Below, in pieces: positions 1 to 8,921 of a DNA stretch of 36,992 bases. Under the pieces are notes generated by a model. That model saw only the letters and a list, made by a program, of their open reading frames with translations, did no database searches and was not told the origin of the DNA. This DNA is from an uncultured Flavonifractor sp. (GTDB lineage: Bacteria > Bacillota > Clostridia > Oscillospirales > Oscillospiraceae). The stretch spans positions 1 to 36,992 of the forward strand of contig NZ_CALXFV010000008.1 in NCBI RefSeq assembly GCF_944387675.1, given 5' to 3'. The position numbers and the translations under genes were made by a program. Numbering within the stretch: position 1 is the stretch's first letter; each line of letters opens with the position of its first letter.

Positions 1-546
1 GTGTGCAAGGGCAAGCGGTACAACCGGGAGACCCTGGAGGTGCGCTACAAGGGCAAGAACATCTATGAGGTGCTGGATATGACGGTGGAGGAGGCCCTCC
101 CCTTCTTCGAGCACCTGCCCAGGCTGTACAACAAGCTCCAGACCCTGTACGAGGTGGGCCTGAGCTATGTAAAGCTGGGCCAGCCCTCCACCGAGCTGTC
201 CGGCGGCGAGGCCCAGCGGGTGAAGCTGGCCACCGAGCTGGCCAAGCGCTCCACCGGCAAGACCATCTATATCCTGGACGAGCCTACCACCGGCCTGCAC
301 ACCGCCGATGTGCACAAGCTCATTGAGGTACTGCAAAAGCTGGTGGAGGCAGGCAACACAGTGGTGGTTATTGAGCACAATCTGGATGTGATCAAGACTG
401 CCGACCATATCATTGATCTGGGTCCCGAGGGGGGCTCCGGCGGCGGCACCGTCGTGGCAGTTGGAACGCCGGAAGAGGTGGCCGCCTGCCCGGAGAGCTA
501 TACCGGGCAATACCTGAAGCGGATGCTGGAGCGGAAAGGAGTTTGA
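1..546 (+). CDS. uvrA: UvrA excinuclease ABC subunit A, C-terminal part
   Basis: This is the C-terminal ~181 residues of UvrA, the ATPase that finds DNA damage in UvrABC nucleotide excision repair. The 5' end lies outside the window, so the in-frame GTG at base 1 is not a real start. Visible are the second ABC signature ([15 protein letters not shown]), the Walker B region with its following glutamate ([11 protein letters not shown]), and the switch histidine (VVVIEHN). The opening residues (VCKGKRYN) are what normally follows the C-terminal zinc finger. The stop overlaps the start region of the next gene, so uvrA probably heads a small operon with the thioesterase, YbaK-like and HdeD-like genes. 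The family assignment is very secure. Confidence 0.97.
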   Translation: MCKGKRYNRETLEVRYKGKNIYEVLDMTVEEALPFFEHLPRLYNKLQTLYEVGLSYVKLGQPSTELSGGEAQRVKLATELAKRSTGKTIYILDEPTTGLHTADVHKLIEVLQKLVEAGNTVVVIEHNLDVIKTADHIIDLGPEGGSGGGTVVAVGTPEEVAACPESYTGQYLKRMLERKGV

Positions 547-551
547 ACAAA

Positions 552-947
552 ATGTCTCTTACTGTGGGATGCAAGGGGCGGTCTGAAACCGTGGTGACGG
601 CGGAACACACCGCCGCAGCCGTGGGCAGCGGCTTGGTTCCCGTGTTTGCCACGCCCTATATGATCGCTCTGATGGAAAACGCCGCCGTCAATGCGGTGCA
701 GGCCCAGTTGGAGGAGGGGCAGGGTACCGTGGGTACCCGTCTGGAGGTCACCCACGACGCCGCCACTCCCGTGGGCATGAAGGTATGGGCTCAGGCGGAG
801 CTCACCGCCGTGGAGGGCAAAAAACTTACCTTTGCCGTCCAGGCCTTTGACGAGGCCGGCCCCATCGGCGGCGGTACCCATGAGCGGTTTGTCATTGCCG
901 TGGATCGGTTTCTCAGCAAGGCGGAAGCCAAAAAGGGAGGTCAATAA
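552..947 (+). CDS. Hot-dog fold thioesterase, FlK-like
   Basis: A 131-residue protein of the fluoroacetyl-CoA-specific-thioesterase-like hot-dog family, which hydrolyses small acyl-CoA esters. The ATG at 552 is chosen because AAAGGAG lies about ten bases upstream; an upstream TTG at 543 would overlap the Shine-Dalgarno region. The family triad can be placed at Thr34 (FATP), Glu42 (MENAA) and His67 (VTHDA), with the Thr-Glu spacing of 8 that is known for FlK. The long central helix following Glu42 and the C-terminal beta strands fit the usual length. The gene is coupled to uvrA and to the YbaK-like gene 5 bases downstream. The true substrate is unknown; homologues in gut clostridia are annotated only as thioesterase family protein. 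Confidence 0.85.
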   Translation: MSLTVGCKGRSETVVTAEHTAAAVGSGLVPVFATPYMIALMENAAVNAVQAQLEEGQGTVGTRLEVTHDAATPVGMKVWAQAELTAVEGKKLTFAVQAFDEAGPIGGGTHERFVIAVDRFLSKAEAKKGGQ

Positions 948-952
948 AACCT

Positions 953-1426
953 ATGTCCATTGAAAACTGCCGGGCCTACCTGCGGGAGCGGGGATATGAG
1001 GACCGGGTCCGGGAATTTGACGTGTCCAGCGCCACGGTGGAGCTGGCCGCCCAGGCGGTGGGCTGTGAGCCCGCCCACATCGCCAAAACGCTCTCCTTCG
1101 TCCATGAGGACGGAGCCATCCTCATTGTGTGCGCCGGAGACGCCAAAATCGACAACACCAAATTCAAGGCCCAATTCCACCACAAGGCCACCATGCTCAC
1201 CCCCGACCAGGTGGTGGAATTTACCGGCCACACCATCGGCGGGGTGTGTCCTTTTGCCATCACCCACCCCAAAGTGGTCACCTATCTGGATGTGTCCCTG
1301 AAACGGTTCGAGACCATTTACCCCGCGGCGGGCAACGCCGCCTCCGCCGTGCGTCTCAACTGCGGCGAGCTGGAGGAGCTGGCGGGCAGCAGCGGGTGGA
1401 TCGACGTGTGCAAGGGCTGGCAGTAA
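953..1426 (+). CDS. YbaK/EbsC-type aminoacyl-tRNA deacylase
   Basis: A 157-residue YbaK/ProX-fold protein. Family members hydrolyse mischarged aminoacyl-tRNAs in trans (for example Cys-tRNA(Pro) or Ala-tRNA(Pro)). Supporting features are the Lys in the HIAKTLSF segment (the conserved catalytic lysine region), the GDAKIDNTKFK stretch, the GGVCPFAI motif, and the C-terminal segment that ends at the expected length. The ATG at 953 has a GGGAGG Shine-Dalgarno about 12 bases upstream. It follows the thioesterase gene with almost no gap and is probably co-transcribed. Which tRNA it edits cannot be told from sequence reading. Confidence 0.88.
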   Translation: MSIENCRAYLRERGYEDRVREFDVSSATVELAAQAVGCEPAHIAKTLSFVHEDGAILIVCAGDAKIDNTKFKAQFHHKATMLTPDQVVEFTGHTIGGVCPFAITHPKVVTYLDVSLKRFETIYPAAGNAASAVRLNCGELEELAGSSGWIDVCKGWQ

Positions 1427-1450
1427 GCCCGCCGGGAAAGGAAGGTGTGC

Positions 1451-2041
1451 ATGATGCGAGAGCGGCTGAAAAACCTCAGCGTCAGCTTTGTGGTGCTCTC
1501 CATCCTTTATGTGCTGTTGGGCCTGGTGCTGCTCATCTGGCCCACTACGGTGATGGACGGACTGTGCTATTTCACCGGCGGCATCCTGCTGCTGTACGGC
1601 GTGTGTGCCATCGTGGGCTTCTGCCGGGCGGCGGAGCGCAGGGCGGGCAGTTTCCTCGCCCTGTTCCTGGGGATTGTGGCCGCCTCTGTGGGAGCGGTGC
1701 TGCTGCTCCAGCCCCTCCTGTTCCAGAGCATCCTCACGGTGATTCTGGGCCTCTACATTCTCATCGACGGGCTGCTCAACCTGAAACGGGCGCTGGAGCT
1801 GCACCGGCTGGAGCATATGGGCTGGGTCCTGTACCTGGTCCTGTCCCTGATCACGGTGGCCCTGGGCGCGGTGGTGGTTTTCCGCCCCATGCTGGCCGGC
1901 GTCACCCTGGTGCGCCTCATCGGCGGCTCCCTGCTCTATTCCGGCGCCGCAGATTTGTGGACCCTGTTCCAGCTCTCCCGCTGGACAAAAGCCTACCGCA
2001 AAACCCATCCGGTGGAGGTGGACCCGGTGGACCTGGATTAG
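1451..2041 (+). CDS. HdeD/DUF308 family membrane protein
   Basis: A ~196-residue integral membrane protein with about six hydrophobic helices arranged in pairs, typical of the HdeD (DUF308) family. The family is linked to acid resistance in Escherichia coli, but its role in Firmicutes is unknown. Two adjacent ATGs (1451 and 1454) follow AAGGAAGG; a GTG at 1445 is also possible but falls inside the Shine-Dalgarno. The C-terminal tail is short, charged and cytoplasm-like (WTKAYRKTHPVEVDPVDLD). The last gene of the uvrA-led group; no clear terminator follows, and about 120 bases without recognisable features separate it from the glnA promoter. Confidence 0.8.
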   Translation: MMRERLKNLSVSFVVLSILYVLLGLVLLIWPTTVMDGLCYFTGGILLLYGVCAIVGFCRAAERRAGSFLALFLGIVAASVGAVLLLQPLLFQSILTVILGLYILIDGLLNLKRALELHRLEHMGWVLYLVLSLITVALGAVVVFRPMLAGVTLVRLIGGSLLYSGAADLWTLFQLSRWTKAYRKTHPVEVDPVDLD

Positions 2042-2162
2042 GCAATGCACCGTTCACCCCGAGACGGCGAAAGTCTTTTTGTTTGAACTTGCATATTTCG
2101 CCTGTTTTGCCGGTCGTTTTCCTGTCAAATGAAATAAATCGAGTTGAATTATGCAGATCCTC

Positions 2163-2191
2163 TTGACTTCCCTGTTTCAACGCGCTATAAT
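2163..2191 (+). promoter_or_regulatory. glnA promoter (sigma-A type)
   Basis: TTGACT at 2163-2168 and a perfect TATAAT at 2186-2191 are separated by 17 bases. Transcription would begin near 2198, just ahead of the leader hairpin at 2204-2250. Confidence 0.85.
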
Positions 2192-2203
2192 GCCCACATG
2201 GTT

Positions 2204-2259
2204 GAGGACAAAGACGTTCCCGGCATACTGTGCCGAGGGTCTTTGTCCTCTTTCTATTT
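2204..2259 (+). terminator. Leader attenuator hairpin upstream of glnA
   Basis: A 12-bp perfect stem (GAGGACAAAGAC at 2204-2215 pairing with 2239-2250) encloses a second small stem (CGGCA/TGCCG) and is followed by TTTCTATTT. It begins only a few bases after the predicted transcription start, so it should terminate most transcripts unless it is disrupted. I found no clean ANTAR hexaloop in it. Control by the NitR-like regulator is inference from gene neighbourhood. Confidence 0.7.
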
Positions 2260-2284
2260 GAAGGAACGAAAGGGGTTTCTTGCA

Positions 2285-3616
2285 ATGGCGTATACCAAGG
2301 AAGACATTATCCGTATGGTCAAAGAGGATGACATCGAGTTCATCCGCCTCCAGTTCACCGATATTTTCGGTCAGCTGAAAAACGTGGCCATTACCGCCTC
2401 CCAGATTGAGAAGGCAGTGAATAACCAGATCATGTTTGACGGTTCTTCCATCGAGGGCTTTGTGCGCATCGACGAGTCGGATCAGTATCTCTATCCCGAT
2501 CTGAACTCCTTCGTGGTCTTCCCCTGGCGGCCCAGCCACGGCAAGGTGGCGCGGCTGATCTGCGACGTGTACAATCCGGACGGCACCCCCTTTGTGGGCG
2601 ATCCCAGGGGCGTGCTCAAGCGGGTGCTGCGCAAGGCGGCGGATATGGGGTATGACGCCTTTCATGTGGGACCCGAGGCGGAGTTCTTCCTCTTCCAGAC
2701 CGACGACGAGGGCAAGCCCACCACCAAGACAAACGACGAGGCGGGCTATTTCGACCTGGGTCCCCTGGACCACGGGGAATCCACCCGGCGGGAGATCTGC
2801 ATGGCTCTGGAGCAGATGGGCTTTGAGATCGAGGCCAGCCACCACGAGGTGGCCCAGGGCCAGCACGAGATCGACTTCAAATATGCCGACGCCCTGCGCA
2901 CCGCCGACAATATCATGACCTTCAAGCTGGCGGTGAAGACCCTGGCCCAGAAGAACGGACTTCACGCCACCTTTATGCCCAAGCCCATTTTCGGTATCAA
3001 CGGCTCCGGTATGCACACCAACATGTCTCTGTTCCGCAAGGGCAAAAACGTCTTCTATGATCCCGACGGGGAGAAGGGCCTTTCCAAGGAGGCGTACAGC
3101 TTCATCGCCGGTCTTCTTGCCCACGTGAAGGGTATGGCGGCGGTGACCAACCCCCTGGTCAACTCCTACAAGCGGCTGGTACCCGGCTATGAGGCGCCCT
3201 GCTACCTGGCCTGGTCGGCCTCCAACCGCTCCGCCCTCATCCGCATCCCTGCCGCCCGCGGCCAGTCCACCCGCGTAGAGCTGCGCTCCCCCGACCCGGC
3301 CTGCAACCCCTATCTGGAGCTGGCCGCCTGTTTGGCCGCCGGTCTGGACGGCATTGAGCGGGGGCTGACGCCTCCACGTGAGGTGACGGAGAACATCTTT
3401 GCCATGGATCAGGCCACCCGGGAGGCCCACGGCATCGAAAGCCTGCCCGGCTCTCTGGAGGAGGCCATCGCCGCCCTGGAGGCCGATCCGCTCATTCTGG
3501 ACACCCTGGGAGAGCACGTGGCATCCAACTACATCGAGGGCAAGAAGAAGGAGTGGGAGGAGTACCGCACCCGGGTCTCCTCCTGGGAACGGGAAAAATA
3601 CATCATCAACTACTAA
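2285..3616 (+). CDS. glnA: Glutamine synthetase type I
   Basis: A 443-residue type I glutamine synthetase, joining ammonia to glutamate with ATP. The ATG at 2285 gives the typical clostridial/Bacillus start (MAYTKEDI) and has AAGGGG about nine bases upstream; codons upstream in the same frame lie in the leader hairpin and are rejected. Conserved blocks include [20 protein letters not shown] (metal ligands), [24 protein letters not shown], and the RIPAARG segment. The length matches the shorter GSI-alpha form, which lacks the adenylylation loop. It is followed 86 bases later by an ANTAR regulator and then by the glutamate synthase genes, so this is the GS arm of GS/GOGAT. Confidence 0.97.
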   Translation: MAYTKEDIIRMVKEDDIEFIRLQFTDIFGQLKNVAITASQIEKAVNNQIMFDGSSIEGFVRIDESDQYLYPDLNSFVVFPWRPSHGKVARLICDVYNPDGTPFVGDPRGVLKRVLRKAADMGYDAFHVGPEAEFFLFQTDDEGKPTTKTNDEAGYFDLGPLDHGESTRREICMALEQMGFEIEASHHEVAQGQHEIDFKYADALRTADNIMTFKLAVKTLAQKNGLHATFMPKPIFGINGSGMHTNMSLFRKGKNVFYDPDGEKGLSKEAYSFIAGLLAHVKGMAAVTNPLVNSYKRLVPGYEAPCYLAWSASNRSALIRIPAARGQSTRVELRSPDPACNPYLELAACLAAGLDGIERGLTPPREVTENIFAMDQATREAHGIESLPGSLEEAIAALEADPLILDTLGEHVASNYIEGKKKEWEEYRTRVSSWEREKYIINY

Positions 3617-3702
3617 AGCTGCGGTGCCTGGGGCGCGGGGGAGTTTGAAGCGCTCGGGCTGGGTATACTGTACGGCAGGCGCCCGGAGAGGAGAGACGGG
3701 AA

Positions 3703-4242
3703 ATGGAGCGGATCATCCTTGCGCTGACCCGGGAGGCACACAACCGGCGGGTCAAGGAGGTGCTGGAGGGAGCGGGCGCGGCCTCCTGCCTCATCTGCAC
3801 CTCCGCCGATCAGGTACGGCGGGCGGCGGCCAAATACCACATCGACGTGGTGGTATGCGGATATAAGCTGGGGGATCAGCCCGTTGAGCTGTTGGCCGGC
3901 GATCTCCCCCCCACCTGTTCCCTGCTGGTGCTGGCACCCCAGGACCGGCTGGAGCTGCTGAACGGCGAGGGACTGTTTCCGCTGTCCACGCCGGTTAGCC
4001 GGCGGGATCTGGTGGCCGCCGTCCAAATGCTGCTCGGCATGACACACAGCCCGGAGCTCCACGCCGTCCCACAGCGCTCCTCCCAGGAGCAGGCGCTCAT
4101 CCTCCAGGCCAAGCAGCTGCTCATGGACCGGCACGGCATGACCGAACCCCAGGCCCACCGCTTTCTCCAGAAGGCCAGTATGGACCGGGGCGCCCGGCTG
4201 GTCCAGACGGCCCAGCTGGTTCTGGAGAGCGCGCTGATCTGA
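3703..4242 (+). CDS. NitR-like ANTAR regulator with degenerate receiver domain
   Basis: A 179-residue protein with an N-terminal response-regulator-like domain (about 1-115) and a C-terminal ANTAR RNA-binding domain (about 125-179; EQALILQAKQLLMDRHGMTE). In the receiver, the usual phosphoacceptor Asp is replaced by Gly53 (VVVCGYKL), so it is unlikely to be switched by phosphorylation. Similar ANTAR proteins located next to glnA in clostridia (NitR) control nitrogen genes by transcription antitermination; the function here is inferred from that. It lies between glnA and gltB, and the gltB leader just downstream has a hairpin with an ANTAR-type hexaloop. The Shine-Dalgarno is GGAGAGGAG ahead of ATG 3703. 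Confidence 0.85.
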   Translation: MERIILALTREAHNRRVKEVLEGAGAASCLICTSADQVRRAAAKYHIDVVVCGYKLGDQPVELLAGDLPPTCSLLVLAPQDRLELLNGEGLFPLSTPVSRRDLVAAVQMLLGMTHSPELHAVPQRSSQEQALILQAKQLLMDRHGMTEPQAHRFLQKASMDRGARLVQTAQLVLESALI

Positions 4243-4250
4243 ATCGGCAA

Positions 4251-4339
4251 GAGACAAAGCGGTCTCGCGGCGGCAGTCCGCAGACGCGGCTGCCGCCGCT
4301 TTCCCATCCATGCCCGCGGAAGGTCCCGGCGGCTTTTTT
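4251..4339 (+). promoter_or_regulatory. gltB leader: candidate ANTAR site and terminator
   Basis: Three structures occur in the 137-base gap ahead of gltB. The first hairpin (4251-4266) has a GAGAC/GTCTC stem and a six-base loop AAAGCG, with A at position 1 and G at position 4 as in known ANTAR targets. The second (4267-4299) is a 10-bp stem, GCGGCGGCAG with CTGCCGCCGC, containing an inner CCGC/GCGG stem. The third is an imperfect GC-rich hairpin (4312-4333) followed by six T (4334-4339), a likely intrinsic terminator. The second hairpin does not show the A1/G4 loop, so the dual-hairpin assignment is partial. Confidence 0.55.
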
Positions 4340-4379
4340 CCGCAGGCGCCACAACACAACCTGGAAAGGGGACTGGCAC

Positions 4380-7300
4380 ATGAACACAGAGGGTTATCCC
4401 CAGCGGGGCCTGTATCACCCTTCATTTGAACATGACGCCTGCGGAATCGGCGCCGTGGTGGATATCAAGGGCCGCCCAAGCCACCAGACGGTGGATGACG
4501 CGCTGAAAATCGTGGAAAAGCTGGAGCATCGCGCCGGAAAGGACGCCGAGGGGAAGACCGGCGACGGAGTGGGCATTCTGCTCCAGATCTCCCATACCTT
4601 CTTTGCCCGGGTGGCGGAGGAGCTCGGCCTCTCCCTCCCCGGCGCCAGGGAATATGGGGTGGGCATGTTTTTCTTCCCCCAGGATGCGCTCAAGCGCAAC
4701 CAGGCCAAGAAAATGTTTGAATTCATTGCGGCCAGGGAGGGCATGACCTTTCTGGGCTGGCGCACCGTGCCGGTTTGCCCGGATATTTTGGGCCGCAAGG
4801 CCAGGGACAAAATGCCTTGGATCGAGCAGTGCTTTGTCCGGCGTCCCGACGGCACGGAGCCTGGGCTGGACTTTGACCGAAAGCTCTACGTGGCACGGCG
4901 GGTGTTTGAACAGTCCAACGATAACACCTATGTGGTCTCCCTGTCCAGCCGTACGGTGGTATACAAGGGCATGTTCCTGGTCCGCCAGCTGCGGGCCTTC
5001 TACCCCGACCTCCAGGCGCCGGACTATGCCAGCGCCATCGCTCTGGTCCATTCCCGCTTCTCCACCAACACCAATCCCTCCTGGGAGCGGGCGCATCCCA
5101 ACCGGCTCATCGCCCACAACGGTGAAATCAACACCATCCGGGGCAATGCGGACCGGATGCTGGCCCGGGAAGAGACCATGTCCTCCCCTTTGCTGGAACA
5201 GGACATGGACAAGCTGCTCCCGGTGATCAACGTGTCCGGCTCCGACTCGGCCATGCTGGACAACACCCTGGAATTTCTCATGATGGGCGGTATGGACCTG
5301 CCACTGGCGGTCATGGCCTGTATTCCGGAGCCCTGGAGGGGCAGCAAGTCCATTTCCCGGTCCAGGCGGGACTTGTACCAGTATTACGCCACCCTGATGG
5401 AGCCCTGGGACGGCCCGGCCGCCATCCTGTTCTCCGACGGCGATGTGGTGGGCGCTGTGCTGGACCGCAACGGGCTGCGCCCCTCCCGCTACTACGTCAC
5501 CGCCGACGAGCGGCTCATCCTGTCCTCCGAGGTGGGCGTACTGGACCTGCCCGCCGGACAGATTCTTCAGAAATCCCGCCTTCAGCCCGGGCGGATGCTG
5601 CTGGTGGACCTGCGGCAGGGCCGGCTGATCAGCGACGAGGAGCTCAAGGAATCCTACGCCGCCCGCCGCCCTTACGGCGAGTGGCTGGACCAAAATCTGA
5701 TCCATCTGGCCGATCTGCCCGTTCCCAACCAGCGGGTACCCACCCGCACCCGAACCGAGCGGCAGCGCCTGCGCAAGGCCTTTGGCTACACCTATGAGGA
5801 TGTACACGACACCATCCTGCCCATGGCACGCACCGGCGCCGAACCCACCGCCGCCATGGGCGCCGATATCCCCCTGGCGGTACTGGATTGCCAGGATCAG
5901 CCTCTCTTCCAATACTTCAAGCAGCTTTTCGCCCAGGTGACCAACCCGCCCATCGACGCCATTCGGGAAGAGATCATCACCGACACCACGGTGTATGTGG
6001 GGGATGACGGCAACCTTCTGGAGGAAAAGGCGGAAAATTGCCGGGTGCTCCAGATTCAAAACCCCATCCTTACCTCCACCGGCCTGATGAAAATTAGAGC
6101 CATGGATCAGCCCGGCTTCCATGTGGCCACCGTCTCCATCCTCTGCTACAAAAACACCCCTCTGGACCGGGCGCTGGATCACCTGGAGGTGGCGGTGGAC
6201 CGGGCCTGGCGGGAGGGCGCCAATATCATCATTCTGTCCGACCGGGGTGTGGATGAAAATCACGTGGCCATTCCCTCCCTGCTGGCCGTGTCCACGATGG
6301 AACAGCACCTGATCCGCACCAAAAAGCGTACCGCCGTCTCTATCCTGCTGGAGTCGGCCGAACCGCGGGATGTACACCACTTCGCCACCCTGCTGGGCTA
6401 CGGCGCCCGGGCCATCAATCCCTACCTGGCGGAGGAGACCATTGTGGAGCTGATCGAGGAGGGGCTGCTGGACAAGGACTTCCACACCGCCGTGGCCGAC
6501 TACCACGCCGCCATCCTTCACGGCATTGTCAAGATCGCCTCCAAGATGGGAATCTCCACCCTCCAGTCCTACCAGTCCGCCCAGATTTTCGAGGCGGTAG
6601 GCATCAGCCGGGAGGTCATTGACCGCTGCTTCACCAATACCGTCTCCCGGGTGGGAGGGATCGGCCTGAAGGAGCTTGCAGACATGGTGGAGCGCAACCA
6701 CTCCAGAGCCTTTGACCCCCTGGGACTGGACGTGGATCTGGAGCTGGACAGTCTGGGGACCCACAAGGCGCGGGCCGGCGGCGAGGACCACCTGTACAAT
6801 CCCCGTACCATTCACCTGCTCCAGCAGGCCACCCGCCGGGGAGATTACGAGTTGTTCCGGCAGTATACCGACCTGGTGGATGACGAAACCTGTCCCCACA
6901 CTCTCCGGGGCCTGCTGGACTTCCGGTTTGCTCAGACCCCCCTTCCCCTGAGCGAGGTGGAAGGCGTGGATGCCATCGTCCGGCGCTTCAAAACCGGAGC
7001 CATGAGCTATGGCTCCATCTCCCGGGAGGCCCACGAGTGCCTGGCGCAGGCCATGAACCTACTGGGCGGCAAATCCAACTCGGGAGAGGGCGGCGAGGAA
7101 CGCGACCGCCTGGACGACCCGAAACGCTCCTCGGCCATTAAGCAGGTGGCCTCCGGCCGCTTCGGCGTCACCAGTGAATATCTGGTCAGCGCCAAGGAGA
7201 TTCAGATCAAAATGGCCCAGGGTGCCAAGCCCGGCGAGGGCGGTCACCTGCCTGCCGGCAAGGTCTATCCCTGGATCGCCAGGTGCCGCCACTCCACACC

Positions 7301-8921
7301 CGGCGTCACCCTCATCTCCCCGCCGCCCCACCACGACATCTACTCCATTGAGGACCTGTCCCAGCTTATCTACGACCTGAAAAGCGCCAACCGGCAGGCC
7401 CGCATTTCGGTCAAGCTGGTCAGCGAGGCGGGCGTGGGTACCATCGCCGCCGGCGTGGCCAAGGCAGGGGCGCAGGTGGTGCTGATCTCCGGCTATGACG
7501 GCGGCACAGGCGCCGCCCCCCGGACCTCCATCCACAACGCCGGCCTGCCCTGGGAGCTGGGGCTGGCCGAAACCCACCAGACGCTTATCCAGAACGGCCT
7601 GCGCTCCCGGGTGGTGGTGGAGACCGACGGCAAGCTCATGTCCGGCCGGGATGTGGCCATTGCCTGCATGCTGGGGGCGGAGGAATTCGGCTTTGCCACC
7701 GCCCCTCTCATCACTCTGGGCTGCGTTATGATGCGGGTATGCAACCTGGACACCTGTCCCGTAGGGATAGCCACCCAGAATCCGGAGCTGCGCAAGCGGT
7801 TTGCCGGGAAGCCGGAGTATGTGGTCAACTTTATGCGCTTTATCGCCCAGCAGCTGCGGGAGCTTATGGCAAAGCTGGGCGTGCGCACGGTAAACGAGCT
7901 GGTGGGCCGCACCGATCTGCTGTGCGTCCGCCGTCCGGCGGTCAACCAGCGGGCGGCCACGGTGGATCTGTCCCCTCTGCTGGACAGTCCCCGTGCCGAT
8001 GACGGCGTCAAAACTCACTTCAATCCCGCCGACGCATATGACTTCCACCTGGAGGAAACTGTGGATTTGAAGGTGCTGGAAAAAAAGCTGGGTAAGGCGC
8101 TCCGCAGCGGGGAACCCAGGCGGCTGGAGCTGGCCGTATCCAGTACAGACCGGGCGGTGGGGACTATTTTAGGCTCTGACGTCACCCGGCTGCACAAAAA
8201 TAGCCTGCCTGCGGATACCTTCACCGTCAAATGTACCGGCGGCGGCGGACAGTCCTTCGGCGCCTTTCTCCCCAAGGGGGTCCGGCTGGAGCTGGAGGGG
8301 GACGCCAATGATTACCTGGGCAAGGGGCTGTCCGGAGGTACCATCGTGGTCTATCCCCCTCGGGACAGCGTCTTCGATCCCGCCGCCAATATTCTGGTGG
8401 GCAACGTGGCGCTGTACGGCGCCACGGGCGGCGCCGCCTTCCTCAACGGCATAGCGGGTGAGCGGTTCTGCGTACGCAATTCCGGCGCCACCGCCGTGGT
8501 GGAGGGCGTGGGGGACCACGGCTGCGAGTATATGACCGGCGGCGTGGTGGTCGTGCTGGGTCCCACGGGCAAAAATTTTGCCGCCGGCATGAGCGGCGGC
8601 GTAGCCTATGTGCTGGACGAAAACCGGGACCTGTATCTGCGGCTGAACAAGACACTGGTCTCCATGGACCAGGTCACCGGGCAGCAGGATATTGCCCAGC
8701 TGCGGGGACTGATTCAGGCCCATGCGGACGCCACCGGTTCCCCCAGGGCCAGAGACATTCTGGCGCACTTTGCCCACTATCTGCCGCTGTTCAAAAAGCT
8801 GCTGCCCTGCGACTACGACCGGATGCTGCGCACCATCGCCCAGTACGAGGAAAAGGGGATGTCGCGGGAGCAGGCCCAGGTGGAAGCCTTCTACGTGACC
8901 ACCAGAAAGGTGGGGGAATGA
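4380..8921 (+). CDS. gltB: Glutamate synthase large subunit
   Basis: A 1513-residue glutamate synthase large (alpha) subunit. It releases ammonia from glutamine and channels it to 2-oxoglutarate to make glutamate. The N-terminal class II glutamine amidotransferase begins after a 20-residue leader with Cys21 (EHDACGIG), which is expected to become the catalytic N-terminus. The central and FMN domains follow; the 3Fe-4S cluster ligands are near residues 1115-1126 (C-x5-C-x4-C, CNLDTCPVG). The C-terminal GXGXG beta-helix domain ends the protein. The ATG at 4380 has GGAAAGGGG upstream. It overlaps gltD by 4 bases (ATGA), showing translational coupling. Confidence 0.98.
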   Translation: MNTEGYPQRGLYHPSFEHDACGIGAVVDIKGRPSHQTVDDALKIVEKLEHRAGKDAEGKTGDGVGILLQISHTFFARVAEELGLSLPGAREYGVGMFFFPQDALKRNQAKKMFEFIAAREGMTFLGWRTVPVCPDILGRKARDKMPWIEQCFVRRPDGTEPGLDFDRKLYVARRVFEQSNDNTYVVSLSSRTVVYKGMFLVRQLRAFYPDLQAPDYASAIALVHSRFSTNTNPSWERAHPNRLIAHNGEINTIRGNADRMLAREETMSSPLLEQDMDKLLPVINVSGSDSAMLDNTLEFLMMGGMDLPLAVMACIPEPWRGSKSISRSRRDLYQYYATLMEPWDGPAAILFSDGDVVGAVLDRNGLRPSRYYVTADERLILSSEVGVLDLPAGQILQKSRLQPGRMLLVDLRQGRLISDEELKESYAARRPYGEWLDQNLIHLADLPVPNQRVPTRTRTERQRLRKAFGYTYEDVHDTILPMARTGAEPTAAMGADIPLAVLDCQDQPLFQYFKQLFAQVTNPPIDAIREEIITDTTVYVGDDGNLLEEKAENCRVLQIQNPILTSTGLMKIRAMDQPGFHVATVSILCYKNTPLDRALDHLEVAVDRAWREGANIIILSDRGVDENHVAIPSLLAVSTMEQHLIRTKKRTAVSILLESAEPRDVHHFATLLGYGARAINPYLAEETIVELIEEGLLDKDFHTAVADYHAAILHGIVKIASKMGISTLQSYQSAQIFEAVGISREVIDRCFTNTVSRVGGIGLKELADMVERNHSRAFDPLGLDVDLELDSLGTHKARAGGEDHLYNPRTIHLLQQATRRGDYELFRQYTDLVDDETCPHTLRGLLDFRFAQTPLPLSEVEGVDAIVRRFKTGAMSYGSISREAHECLAQAMNLLGGKSNSGEGGEERDRLDDPKRSSAIKQVASGRFGVTSEYLVSAKEIQIKMAQGAKPGEGGHLPAGKVYPWIARCRHSTPGVTLISPPPHHDIYSIEDLSQLIYDLKSANRQARISVKLVSEAGVGTIAAGVAKAGAQVVLISGYDGGTGAAPRTSIHNAGLPWELGLAETHQTLIQNGLRSRVVVETDGKLMSGRDVAIACMLGAEEFGFATAPLITLGCVMMRVCNLDTCPVGIATQNPELRKRFAGKPEYVVNFMRFIAQQLRELMAKLGVRTVNELVGRTDLLCVRRPAVNQRAATVDLSPLLDSPRADDGVKTHFNPADAYDFHLEETVDLKVLEKKLGKALRSGEPRRLELAVSSTDRAVGTILGSDVTRLHKNSLPADTFTVKCTGGGGQSFGAFLPKGVRLELEGDANDYLGKGLSGGTIVVYPPRDSVFDPAANILVGNVALYGATGGAAFLNGIAGERFCVRNSGATAVVEGVGDHGCEYMTGGVVVVLGPTGKNFAAGMSGGVAYVLDENRDLYLRLNKTLVSMDQVTGQQDIAQLRGLIQAHADATGSPRARDILAHFAHYLPLFKKLLPCDYDRMLRTIAQYEEKGMSREQAQVEAFYVTTRKVGE

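Noticed and set aside
2204-2259. Glutamine riboswitch or other metabolite riboswitch in the glnA leader
   Set aside because: Only a simple hairpin is present; no conserved aptamer elements fit in the ~85-base leader.
3644-3669. Promoter ahead of the NitR-like gene (TTGAAG and TATACT)
   Set aside because: The spacing is only about 13 bases; co-transcription with glnA is as likely.
4422-7034. 870-codon minus-strand frame opposite gltB
   Set aside because: Antisense shadow of a highly conserved gene; no start signal.
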